Positions 7,436 through 14,810 of a stretch of 19,584 nt of DNA are shown here, one piece after another. Position 1 is the first letter of the stretch; every line of letters begins with the position of its first letter. The notes beneath the pieces are model-generated. The model made no database searches and was not told where the DNA came from. It worked only from the letters and a program-made list of their open reading frames with translations. Origin of the DNA: an uncultured Alphaproteobacteria bacterium (lineage in GTDB: Bacteria > Pseudomonadota > Alphaproteobacteria > RF32 > CAG-239). Made by a program: the position numbers and the translations under genes. Location: NCBI GenBank assembly GCA_910580155.1, contig CAJTWX010000026.1, positions 1 through 19,584 of the forward strand, written 5' to 3'.

Positions 7436-9880
7436 TTACACGTTGGTCTGCCAACCTTTGACAGACGTATCCTCACTCCCTTGGTGAATAACAATCTGTG
7501 GATAAGCAATATTGATGTTTTCGTCGCGGAAGCGCTTCAAAATTTCATAGCGCACATCACTGCCTGCTGACCATCCATCCCAGATATTAGAAACATAAAA
7601 ACGCAATTCAAAATCAAGCGAAGAAGATGCAAAATCTTTGAAAATAACATATGGTGCCGGAACTTTCGCGACCTTTTTGCAGGCTTTGGCACACTCAAGC
7701 AAAATCTGCGTCACCTGCTCTGCATCCGAGTCATATGACACACCAACCATTACGGTTTGCCGCTGCCAGTTATTTCCGTGCGTGAGGTTCACAAGCGAGG
7801 AAGAAATCAACGTTGCATTCGGAATAATCACGCTGCGCCGTGTCCAGGTTTCAAGCTCGGTCGAGCGAATATTGATTTGCTTGATTTTTCCCTCTTCGCC
7901 GCCAAGAATCACCCAGTCGCCCACCTTAAACGGCCGCTCAAACAAAATGATAATACCCGACACAAAGTTCTTAATCACATCCTGCAAACCAAAACCGATA
8001 CCAACGGAAAGCGCACCGGCAATAAACGCAAGGTTCGAGAGGTCAACCCCCATCGCCACCATCCCTAAGATAGCCGAGATAATAAAGCCCGTAAAGCCGA
8101 AACCCGAAACGAGCGAGTGCTTAATCCCCTCATCCATATTGATACGCGTCAGCAGATTAGAAGCCATCCGCCGTTTAAGCACCCGCACCAAAGTAAGCGA
8201 AATAAAGAAAATCAAAAAACCGGTAAATATCGCCACCAGCGAAATTTGGATTCCGCCGACCTTAAAGCCAAACACCAGCCTCTTAATGCCGTTAAGCATA
8301 AAATTACTCGGCACGCCCCAAAGCCGCAGCAGCGAATAAATCAAAAACATCACTAAAACCGGCGTCACCATCAGCGACATCAAAAAATCAACCTTAGAAA
8401 GCAATCTCCGCCGCATTTTGAAAGTTTTAATCCAAAACACGATACTGCGTCTGAGCAAATCGGAAATAAACATCCGCACCATCGCAAACGCACCCACGAG
8501 CAAAATAGAAAAGAAAAAGCGGTTAAAAATAAACGTTGCCAACCCCGGATATCCGAACAATGATACCCCGAAAGTCACAATCGCAAATAGCGAAACAAAC
8601 AAAATCACCTTAAACGAAAAACTAAGCCCCTCATCTTCTTCAGTTGAAGCTGCCGGAGCCGTGACTTCGGACTCTTCTGTTGCAGTTTCTTCGTCTTTAG
8701 GCTTAATTTCACCAAAAACCTGCGCCGTAGTTAAAATAATCGCAAACGCCTTAACAGCATCCACACACACCTCAATCAGCAGTTTCAGCTGCTCGGAAAC
8801 CTCAAAATACAAAGCAATATTACGCAAACACTCTACCGTTCCGAGCAAAATAATCGATAACGTCACCCCCGAAAACACGCGTTCTGCCCGCTCGTCCGAG
8901 ATATTAAACAACCGCCAGCGTCCGTTCCACGGTGCCAAAATTACCCGCACAGCTGCCCGCGACAGTGTCATAAACAACGAATACCACAACACATTAGCGA
9001 GCACAACACCAAACCGGCTGCTCGTCAGCTCTTCATTAGTAATCTGCCACAAAAGACACCCGCCGATAAGAATAGATGGGATAACGCCATATGCCAGCGC
9101 CGTCACACACGCCACAATAATCTTTTGCGCATATCGCGGCTGTTCGTCAGTGTGCTTATATCCCCAATGCCAGATAATAAACTGCCTGAGCCAAAGCCCG
9201 ATAGTAAGTGCCACCCCCAAAATCAGCAGCACATACCAAACATTATGCTGCAAAGTCTGCCGCCCTTCATCACTTAGCCCCAGATACCAGTCCACCGGCG
9301 AGCGCGTCACTTCCCATAAAAAGACCATCGCATCGTTCATCGCCTTAAAGAAGTTTTTCGGTGAAATGAGCATATTTTTTTCTGCCACCAAATTGCCCAA
9401 AAGCACCTGACTGCGCGCCTCGTTAATCATCGCATTCAAACGGGAAATCTCTGTTTTTAAAAGGTTCGCCTCAATAATTTTACTTTTATAGCCGGCAACC
9501 GCCGTTGCATATTTCTCGCGCATCGCCGCAATCGACTCATCCTCGATTTCCCCCTCTGCCGGCGCCTCACCGATAGCACTCAGGGCATCCTGCGCATATT
9601 TGGATTGTTTTTCAACACTGCGGATAAACGCATCAATCGCCATTTCCCTTTCGCTCAAGATATTAAGATCTTCCTCAAGGCTCTGGCGCGTATAGTTATT
9701 AGCCTTAATCTCTTCTTCCATTTGTTGCAAACGGGCAGAAACCTGCTTATAGTCAAGCTCATCGCCGATATCCGTGTTTTCAACCTCTGCCACCGACTCC
9801 TGCGCCACCGCATACACCGGCACAGACGTTCCGCAAAAAAGCATTGCTGCTAAAAGAAGAGTTTTTAAAAGCTTATTCAT
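7436..9880 (-). CDS. Large mechanosensitive channel of the MscS family
   Basis: This 814-residue protein gates in response to membrane tension and releases solutes on osmotic downshock. It has a signal peptide (about 1-25, ending VYAVA) and then a periplasmic coiled-coil region rich in Glu/Lys/Gln (about 30-160). Several extra transmembrane helices follow between residues 210 and 600, with an acidic cytoplasmic loop (DEETATEESE) among them. The MscS core comes last: the pore helix is the Gly/Ala-rich LAFIAGALSVGIGFGLQD, followed by the beta domain (FKVGDWVILGGEEGKI, IPNATLISS). Its size and periplasmic part place it with the large MscK/YbdG-like or DUF3772-type channels rather than the 286-residue MscS. 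A GGAG ribosome site lies 8 bases upstream. It starts 45 bp after the GT8 gene and is probably co-transcribed with it. Confidence 0.92.
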   Translation of the reverse strand: MNKLLKTLLLAAMLFCGTSVPVYAVAQESVAEVENTDIGDELDYKQVSARLQQMEEEIKANNYTRQSLEEDLNILSEREMAIDAFIRSVEKQSKYAQDALSAIGEAPAEGEIEDESIAAMREKYATAVAGYKSKIIEANLLKTEISRLNAMINEARSQVLLGNLVAEKNMLISPKNFFKAMNDAMVFLWEVTRSPVDWYLGLSDEGRQTLQHNVWYVLLILGVALTIGLWLRQFIIWHWGYKHTDEQPRYAQKIIVACVTALAYGVIPSILIGGCLLWQITNEELTSSRFGVVLANVLWYSLFMTLSRAAVRVILAPWNGRWRLFNISDERAERVFSGVTLSIILLGTVECLRNIALYFEVSEQLKLLIEVCVDAVKAFAIILTTAQVFGEIKPKDEETATEESEVTAPAASTEEDEGLSFSFKVILFVSLFAIVTFGVSLFGYPGLATFIFNRFFFSILLVGAFAMVRMFISDLLRRSIVFWIKTFKMRRRLLSKVDFLMSLMVTPVLVMFLIYSLLRLWGVPSNFMLNGIKRLVFGFKVGGIQISLVAIFTGFLIFFISLTLVRVLKRRMASNLLTRINMDEGIKHSLVSGFGFTGFIISAILGMVAMGVDLSNLAFIAGALSVGIGFGLQDVIKNFVSGIIILFERPFKVGDWVILGGEEGKIKQINIRSTELETWTRRSVIIPNATLISSSLVNLTHGNNWQRQTVMVGVSYDSDAEQVTQILLECAKACKKVAKVPAPYVIFKDFASSSLDFELRFYVSNIWDGWSAGSDVRYEILKRFRDENINIAYPQIVIHQGSEDTSVKGWQTNV

Positions 9881-9925
9881 TGATTATTCTCCGCTTGCTA
9901 ATCTATTCACAAAATAACACATTTT

Positions 9926-10948
9926 TTATTCCAATGCCGGAAGACCGGTGTAATATTTATACCACAACCGCTGCAGCATCCGGAAAAACTCGTTGCTCGG
10001 CGCAGCAGGCGCAAAAGGCTTTTTCGCAGATGCAAAGTGCAAAACAGTCACCGGTGCAAACACTTCCTCATAGTTTCGCCAGTTGCGACCGTAAAACTGC
10101 CCCATCGTCAGTAAATCATTGTGCTCAAAAAAGAAATTCATCGCATTTGCTTCAAACGGCAGCAATACCACATCGTTGCCAACAACCACATTCAGCGCGT
10201 CTTGATCCATATAGGTCCGGAAATTGTTGTTGGTATAGTCTTCAAGCTTGCGCTCCATTCCGTCTTCGCGAAACTTTTTCAGATTCATCAGCATCACGCC
10301 GGAATTAAAATAAAACCCGCGTTCCTCAAGATTCAGCTCCACAACGTGCATATTTTCAAAAAACCACGACGGATCTTTAACTGCCGCCAGATATTTGCCG
10401 TTGATATCCGTATTGTAAATCCCGTTCAAATCGTGCAGCACAAGCACGTCGGAATCGATATAAAGCACCTTATCAAACTGTGGCAGCGCTCTTGCAATAT
10501 AATACTTCAACAAAGAGGTTTTGGAAACGTGAGTATCGCGAATGTAAAACAAATCCACCTCCTCCTGCGGCAACACCGAAATCGTCACGTTTTCGCCGGC
10601 AAGGGCTTTCAGAGCCGCCTCGTCTGCTGCCGACACACCAAGCGTCATAACGTGAAAATTATATTGTGATGCCGGACACTTCGTTTGCTTTGCCGAGTTA
10701 ATTGCAACACGCGTAAAGTCCATATAGTTGGCATCGGTGATTAACACAATATCCGCCGTACCTGAAACGCCCCCGCAGTTCTGCGATGTCAGCTCCAAAT
10801 CCACATCATAATTCTGCGCAACTGCAGCCTTTTCTTCCTCCGCTCTGGCAAGCTCGCGATCAATCAGTGAAGCCCAAATTAACAGCCCGATAACAATTGC
10901 GCCCAGCACATCGGCCACAATCACCCATTTCATCCCTTTGTCTTTCAT
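9926..10948 (-). CDS. Membrane-anchored family 8 glycosyltransferase
   Basis: This 340-residue retaining glycosyltransferase is related to the LPS glucosyl/galactosyltransferases (WaaI/J/O, GT8). The domain starts near residue 65 (ADIVLITDANY). The metal and nucleotide-sugar binding motif is D165-S-D167 in LYIDSDVLV. FNSGVMLMNL (214-223), DQDALN (248-253) and H304 with KKPF complete the family pattern. Unusually, it has an N-terminal transmembrane helix (about 8-29) after a lysine-rich start and before an acidic stretch. This predicts a type II anchor with the enzyme possibly on the periplasmic side. AGGAG precedes the start by 6 bases. It lies 69 bp after the autotransporter gene. The substrate is unknown: LPS, a surface polysaccharide or the adhesin itself are all possible. 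Confidence 0.88.
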   Translation of the reverse strand: MKDKGMKWVIVADVLGAIVIGLLIWASLIDRELARAEEEKAAVAQNYDVDLELTSQNCGGVSGTADIVLITDANYMDFTRVAINSAKQTKCPASQYNFHVMTLGVSAADEAALKALAGENVTISVLPQEEVDLFYIRDTHVSKTSLLKYYIARALPQFDKVLYIDSDVLVLHDLNGIYNTDINGKYLAAVKDPSWFFENMHVVELNLEERGFYFNSGVMLMNLKKFREDGMERKLEDYTNNNFRTYMDQDALNVVVGNDVVLLPFEANAMNFFFEHNDLLTMGQFYGRNWRNYEEVFAPVTVLHFASAKKPFAPAAPSNEFFRMLQRLWYKYYTGLPALE

Positions 10949-11017
10949 CGTTCACTCCTGAAGGTCTATTTTTAATAAGCCTAACACAAAGATGTAAACA
11001 TCGGGTTAAAACGAAAC

Positions 11018-14000
11018 CTAAAAGCTGTAATTCAGTCCAAACTGTACATCGTAGGCTTCATATTCTCTGCCAAAGGTATAGCCGACATCGGCAAATCCGG
11101 AAAGCCGTTGTGTCAACCCGAATTGCCCACCGGTACGAATACGCCCTAACGTCTGGTCTTTATAGGTGTTTGCCCGTCCGTCTATACCACTGATTTTAAC
11201 CTTATCGCCTTTGGCAAAAGTCTGCACCACGCTGGGGCGGATATAAACCCTGCGTGTCAGGCCGTCATCACAAAAAGTATATTCTGCCTTAACGCCGGCT
11301 TCAACCTCCCAGTAATGCAGCGTATTGTATGAAACAGATTTGCCCACACTGTCCGTAAAACCGTCAATATCTGCCACCATATACGATGCACCAACGCCCG
11401 GTTCCAGAGTCACCTCATCCGAAAGATAATAGCGCTTGCCACTCTCAACACTTACCCCAATCTGATTTGCATCGGTATTGGCTCTGGCAAAACCGTCATC
11501 CGCCTTAAAGTCGATATTCTGTCTGCCTGCATAAAGGGTAGATAAAAACTTGTTATCACCATTATCAAACTGATAATACAAACCGCCGGCAAAACTCTCG
11601 TTTTTAATATCCGCCCCCAGACGGGCAAGATATTTGCCCCTGCCGGAAAGGTCATAGCTGCCATTACGGTAGAATCCGAACACACCAGCCCTGCGGTCAT
11701 AATCGCGATAGAAATCAGCACCGGCCGTAAAGCCCCAGATTTTCGCATCCATTTCAGATGGTACATCCAGCTGTGCCCCCCGATTGGAAATGTGTGCCCA
11801 AGCCCGCTTGTGCGGAACAGTTTCTGCTAACCCACAACTTTCCTGATAACACAAGATACTCTTTTCAAACGCCAGTCCGCTCCGTACATCATCGATAATT
11901 CCGCGGCTCTGCTCAACCACTGCCTCAGCCAGCCCGCTATACGCATTCACTTCTGGAGCATAAACAGGATTAGTTGGTTTATGCGGTTTATCACCTTCGG
12001 AGCTGCCCGGTTTATCCGGATTATCAGGCTTATCCGGATTATCTGGGTCTGGATTATCTGGATTGTCAGGGTCTGGATTGTCAGGATCTGGATCAAGATC
12101 AGGAATCTCGCCTTCAAAATCGTCATTCGGCTTATCTTCGGCAATATTCAAATACCACTGGTTACCACCGGTTTCACCCGCCACGCGTTTCGAATTCCAC
12201 ATATACGGCGAGCCATAAACCCGCGCTACCGTAAAACTGCCGTCCACACCGGTGGTATCATTCGGAGCATCAACATAAAGCGTAGATGCTCCGGAAAACA
12301 CATCAGTTGATAACGCGTTAACAATAACATTTGTTGTTCCTGACACATTGCCGCTGATTTTCAAAAGTCCGTTCTGGATTTTTTTATCCTTACCATTAAC
12401 CAACATATCAAGCACCAGCTCGGTATTATCAGCCGCATAATTACCGGTTTCAGTCACCGAAGACACGCCCAGATACATCTTCGAACCTGCAGCAAGCTCC
12501 ATACTTTTTGTTTTCATAACAGCGTTATTATAAAGCAGTTTGCCGTTAGCCAGCTTTTCAGCTATAAACACGCCATTATTCTTAAACGTTCCGTTGTTTA
12601 CAAAATCATTCTGTACCGTAAGTGTTTTCCCTTTGGCAATATCAATCTCCGCCGCACTCTCTACACTGTTGGCAATAGTTGTATTCGCTTGGTTGAGCTT
12701 AAGCCCTGCCGCCTTTCCCAGCACCAGCTTACCCTTACCCGAAATATCCTTGTTTAAGGTCAAAATGCCGCCATTAACAGCCACTGTACCGGCGTTGTCA
12801 AGTGTTCCGTCATTTGTGCCCCCATTAAGCAAATTAAGCGATTTTCCGGCAAAAACAGTAAGCACGCCTTTGTTCTCCACCGAATTTTCAATATCAACCT
12901 TATCACCGGCAACACTCACGCCCGCTCCGGCTGCAATTTTTGTTGTGCCGATACCGCTGATACCCTTGTTTAAGGTCAGCGTTCCGCCTTTAACATTAAC
13001 CGTTCCGGCATTCGCAACCGTTCCGCTGTTGGTACCGCCGCCGGCAATATTCAGCACGCCCTCATTCACAATATTTTTATTGTTTGTCAACGCACCACCT
13101 ATCGTCAAATCCTTATCTGCCAGAATACTGATTTTACCTTTATTAACCAGTGCGTTTTCTATTTGGGCATTAGCACCAGATATATACAGCTCGGCTTCAA
13201 TTTCCTCGCCTTTGGCTAACGTTTGCCCATTTTCTGTTTCGGCATCGCCAATGGCCATAAGTATCATCGTCCCCTTGCCGGTAACTTTAGCATTGTCCGT
13301 CATTTCCAAAATGCTGTCGCCGATTTTTACCGTACCATTATTCTCAATATTATTATTGTTAATAATCCGACCGTAACTATCCTGTTCAACATTGCCGTCA
13401 ACTATTTTTGAAGCCGCACCATTGTGGAAAAACAACAACGACCGCCCTGTATCAACTTTAACCGTGCCATTATTAACAAAATGCACACCGCGGATAAGCG
13501 TATATTCGCCTTCGTTCCTCGCTTCAAGCGTTGCGCCATTTTCTACCGTAACACGGGCGTTCAAGCGTGCGCCATCAAGGTCGCCGTTACGTACACCTCT
13601 AATTCCGCCATCAAGAATAAGCGTGCCGTCATCCACATACAGCCACGGCACATTGTCAGTTGCCGAAGCCGCAGCAAGTTCAATATCATTTCGGTTCCGC
13701 CCGCCGGCATCTCCCTGCCCCGTCCAATTGCCCCTAAATTCATTTACACCGGAGAATCGCACTTTGCCGGAATCCAACCGGATAGCACCGCCGCCCCAAA
13801 CGGCTCCGCGCACAGCATCGCCCCGACCTTCCGCTGAACTATGGTTATCAATAAATTGAGAATTTTTAATATACAACACAAAAGGCTTATCGCTGGCCAA
13901 GTGATCCCGTCCGATGTTAATGGCTCCGCCGCCGACTATATCTGTATTCCGCGTATAGTTTCCCTGAAACAAAGAATCTTCAATATGCATTTCTCCGGAT

Positions 14001-14398
14001 ACAGCCCCGCCAATAGCACCACCAGATTTATCAGCACTGTTATTTATAAATTTGCTGTTCTTAATTTTAATAAATTGGTTAAGCTGACCACCATCTTTCG
14101 AAGTTGAATAAATTACCCCGCCATTATAACTATCCGCAACACTATAGTTAGAAAAAGTACTATTTAAAATTTCCTTAATAGTTCCGGCATTCGTAATCAA
14201 CCCGCCATTATACGGACTGCCCGCTATTCCGTTTGCCACCACTCCGTTTACAGATAAGGTATCCCCATAATTTATTTGTAAATGCTGATTTGTAAAGTTA
14301 TCCTGCGTCCACACATATTCAGTCGCCCTTCCTGCAGCAATACCTGAAAAAACGCTAACAACCAAAGCAAAGAAACTAACGCCGTATTTTAACATCAT
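11018..14398 (-). CDS. Autotransporter (type Va) with Pmp-like and repeat-rich passenger
   Basis: This 1126-residue protein is exported by Sec and displayed at the surface through its own outer-membrane barrel. A signal peptide spans about residues 1-25. The passenger begins with Pmp-like motifs: four FxxN (117, 144, 182, 221) alternating with three GGAI (126, 157, 203). It continues as a beta-helix rich in NNGT/NAGTV turns, with two related modules of about 70 residues (about 450-518 and 519-590). A Pro/Asp repeat linker (PDNPDP and PDKPDN units, about 761-804) follows. After a pair of cysteines (CYQESC), the beta-barrel runs from about 863 to the terminal phenylalanine (NYSF). It is probably an adhesin. 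AGGTGA lies upstream of two adjacent ATG codons, so the start may be 14398 or 14395. The promoter region holds inverted repeats (14421-14524). Confidence 0.92.
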   Translation of the reverse strand: MMLKYGVSFFALVVSVFSGIAAGRATEYVWTQDNFTNQHLQINYGDTLSVNGVVANGIAGSPYNGGLITNAGTIKEILNSTFSNYSVADSYNGGVIYSTSKDGGQLNQFIKIKNSKFINNSADKSGGAIGGAVSGEMHIEDSLFQGNYTRNTDIVGGGAINIGRDHLASDKPFVLYIKNSQFIDNHSSAEGRGDAVRGAVWGGGAIRLDSGKVRFSGVNEFRGNWTGQGDAGGRNRNDIELAAASATDNVPWLYVDDGTLILDGGIRGVRNGDLDGARLNARVTVENGATLEARNEGEYTLIRGVHFVNNGTVKVDTGRSLLFFHNGAASKIVDGNVEQDSYGRIINNNNIENNGTVKIGDSILEMTDNAKVTGKGTMILMAIGDAETENGQTLAKGEEIEAELYISGANAQIENALVNKGKISILADKDLTIGGALTNNKNIVNEGVLNIAGGGTNSGTVANAGTVNVKGGTLTLNKGISGIGTTKIAAGAGVSVAGDKVDIENSVENKGVLTVFAGKSLNLLNGGTNDGTLDNAGTVAVNGGILTLNKDISGKGKLVLGKAAGLKLNQANTTIANSVESAAEIDIAKGKTLTVQNDFVNNGTFKNNGVFIAEKLANGKLLYNNAVMKTKSMELAAGSKMYLGVSSVTETGNYAADNTELVLDMLVNGKDKKIQNGLLKISGNVSGTTNVIVNALSTDVFSGASTLYVDAPNDTTGVDGSFTVARVYGSPYMWNSKRVAGETGGNQWYLNIAEDKPNDDFEGEIPDLDPDPDNPDPDNPDNPDPDNPDKPDNPDKPGSSEGDKPHKPTNPVYAPEVNAYSGLAEAVVEQSRGIIDDVRSGLAFEKSILCYQESCGLAETVPHKRAWAHISNRGAQLDVPSEMDAKIWGFTAGADFYRDYDRRAGVFGFYRNGSYDLSGRGKYLARLGADIKNESFAGGLYYQFDNGDNKFLSTLYAGRQNIDFKADDGFARANTDANQIGVSVESGKRYYLSDEVTLEPGVGASYMVADIDGFTDSVGKSVSYNTLHYWEVEAGVKAEYTFCDDGLTRRVYIRPSVVQTFAKGDKVKISGIDGRANTYKDQTLGRIRTGGQFGLTQRLSGFADVGYTFGREYEAYDVQFGLNYSF
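11985..12115 (-). repeat. Degenerate tandem repeats coding for the Pro/Asp linker
   Basis: Short repeats of the GGATTATC / GGATTGTC type code for the PDNPDP and PDKPDN units between passenger and barrel. Such repeats can expand or shrink in frame and so vary the length of the stalk. Confidence 0.7.
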
Positions 14399-14420
14399 AT
14401 CACCTACTGTGTTTTAGATA

Positions 14421-14524
14421 TACGTTCCTTTTTTTAAGCGTTTATTTTTATTTTTGTTATTTTTTAAACTATTGATTATAAAACAAAATAAGTTACAATG
14501 AATTGCTTAAAAAAAAGGAACGTA
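14421..14524. promoter_or_regulatory. Inverted repeats flanking a two-way promoter segment (candidate invertible promoter)
   Basis: The left arm is 14421-14439, TACGTTCC + T7 + AAGC. The right arm is 14505-14524, its reverse complement with T8. They enclose 65 bp. On the minus strand, facing the autotransporter, a consensus TATAAT (14480-14475) has only a weak -35 (TTCATT, 16 bp). On the plus strand, TTGTTA (14454-14459) is 17 bp from TATAAA (14477-14482), a better promoter that points away from the gene. Inversion between the arms would turn the better promoter towards the autotransporter. A repeated operator or a simple hairpin are the alternatives. Confidence 0.5.
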
Positions 14525-14610
14525 TTTTTTATGCAATTTATAAAATTCAGTTTTTATTATAGATTCAACAGGTTAATATTTCCTTAAAATCGCCCCAAAT
14601 GCGACTTTTT

Positions 14611-14628
14611 AACGTTCCTTTTTTTTAA
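14611..14628. repeat. Third copy of the ACGTTCC + T-tract motif
   Basis: AACGTTCC followed by eight T and AA, in the same orientation as the left arm at 14421-14439. With the right arm at 14505-14524 it forms a second inverted pair around 86 bp. A third copy would be unexpected if the first two were only a hairpin. Confidence 0.6.
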
Positions 14629-14735
14629 TCATTTAAAAACAATTGCATACTTTTTACAATCATCTCTAAATAACACAAAGGAAATAAAAAAATATTTCAA
14701 AAATATGATTTTTTTAGAACTTTTGTTTATTTTTA

Positions 14736-14744
14736 CCCCCCCCC
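14736..14744. repeat. Poly-C tract (nine C)
   Basis: A run of nine C lies in otherwise AT-rich DNA, between the adhE terminator and the autotransporter promoter region. Runs of this length are prone to slipped-strand change. Confidence 0.7.
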
Positions 14745-14755
14745 AGATAAAATCA

Positions 14756-14782
14756 AAAGAGCACTCTCAAGAGTGCTCTTTG
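14756..14782 (-). terminator. Intrinsic terminator of adhE
   Basis: A perfect palindrome AAAGAGCACTC-TCAA-GAGTGCTCTTT lies about 30 bp past the adhE stop and is followed on the minus strand by TTTTGATTTTAT. The stem is symmetrical and could act in both directions. Confidence 0.85.
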
Positions 14783-14810
14783 TATATGGTAGAAAAGTAC
14801 TGTGCGACCG

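Larger units (their letters stand above)
14399..14810. other. AT-rich control region between the autotransporter and adhE
   Basis: No gene is seen in these 412 bp. From left to right they hold the autotransporter leader and ribosome site, and an inverted-repeat pair enclosing promoter-like sequence (14421-14524). A third copy of the repeat motif (14611-14628) follows, then a run of nine C residues (14736-14744) and the adhE terminator (14756-14782). The 62-codon frame starting at 14705 crosses the C-run and the terminator and is not a gene. Confidence 0.7.

Noticed and set aside
8418..9410. Long open frame (330 codons) on the plus strand
   Set aside because: It is antisense to the MscS-type gene. 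It has a Ser/Thr/Lys-rich composition typical of a shadow frame, no ribosome site and no family resemblance.
10970..11010. GATGT-TT-ACATC hairpin considered as the autotransporter terminator
   Set aside because: The stem is only 5 bp and the following sequence (TTTGTGTTAGG) is a poor T-run. It is too weak to call.
11985..12115. Short regular repeats considered as a CRISPR array
   Set aside because: The units are short, contiguous and in frame, with no unique spacers. They code for the Pro/Asp linker of the autotransporter.
12540..13376. Open frame of 278 codons on the plus strand
   Set aside because: It is antisense to the repeat-rich autotransporter passenger. The Pro/Ser/Leu-rich repeats mirror the codons of the real gene.
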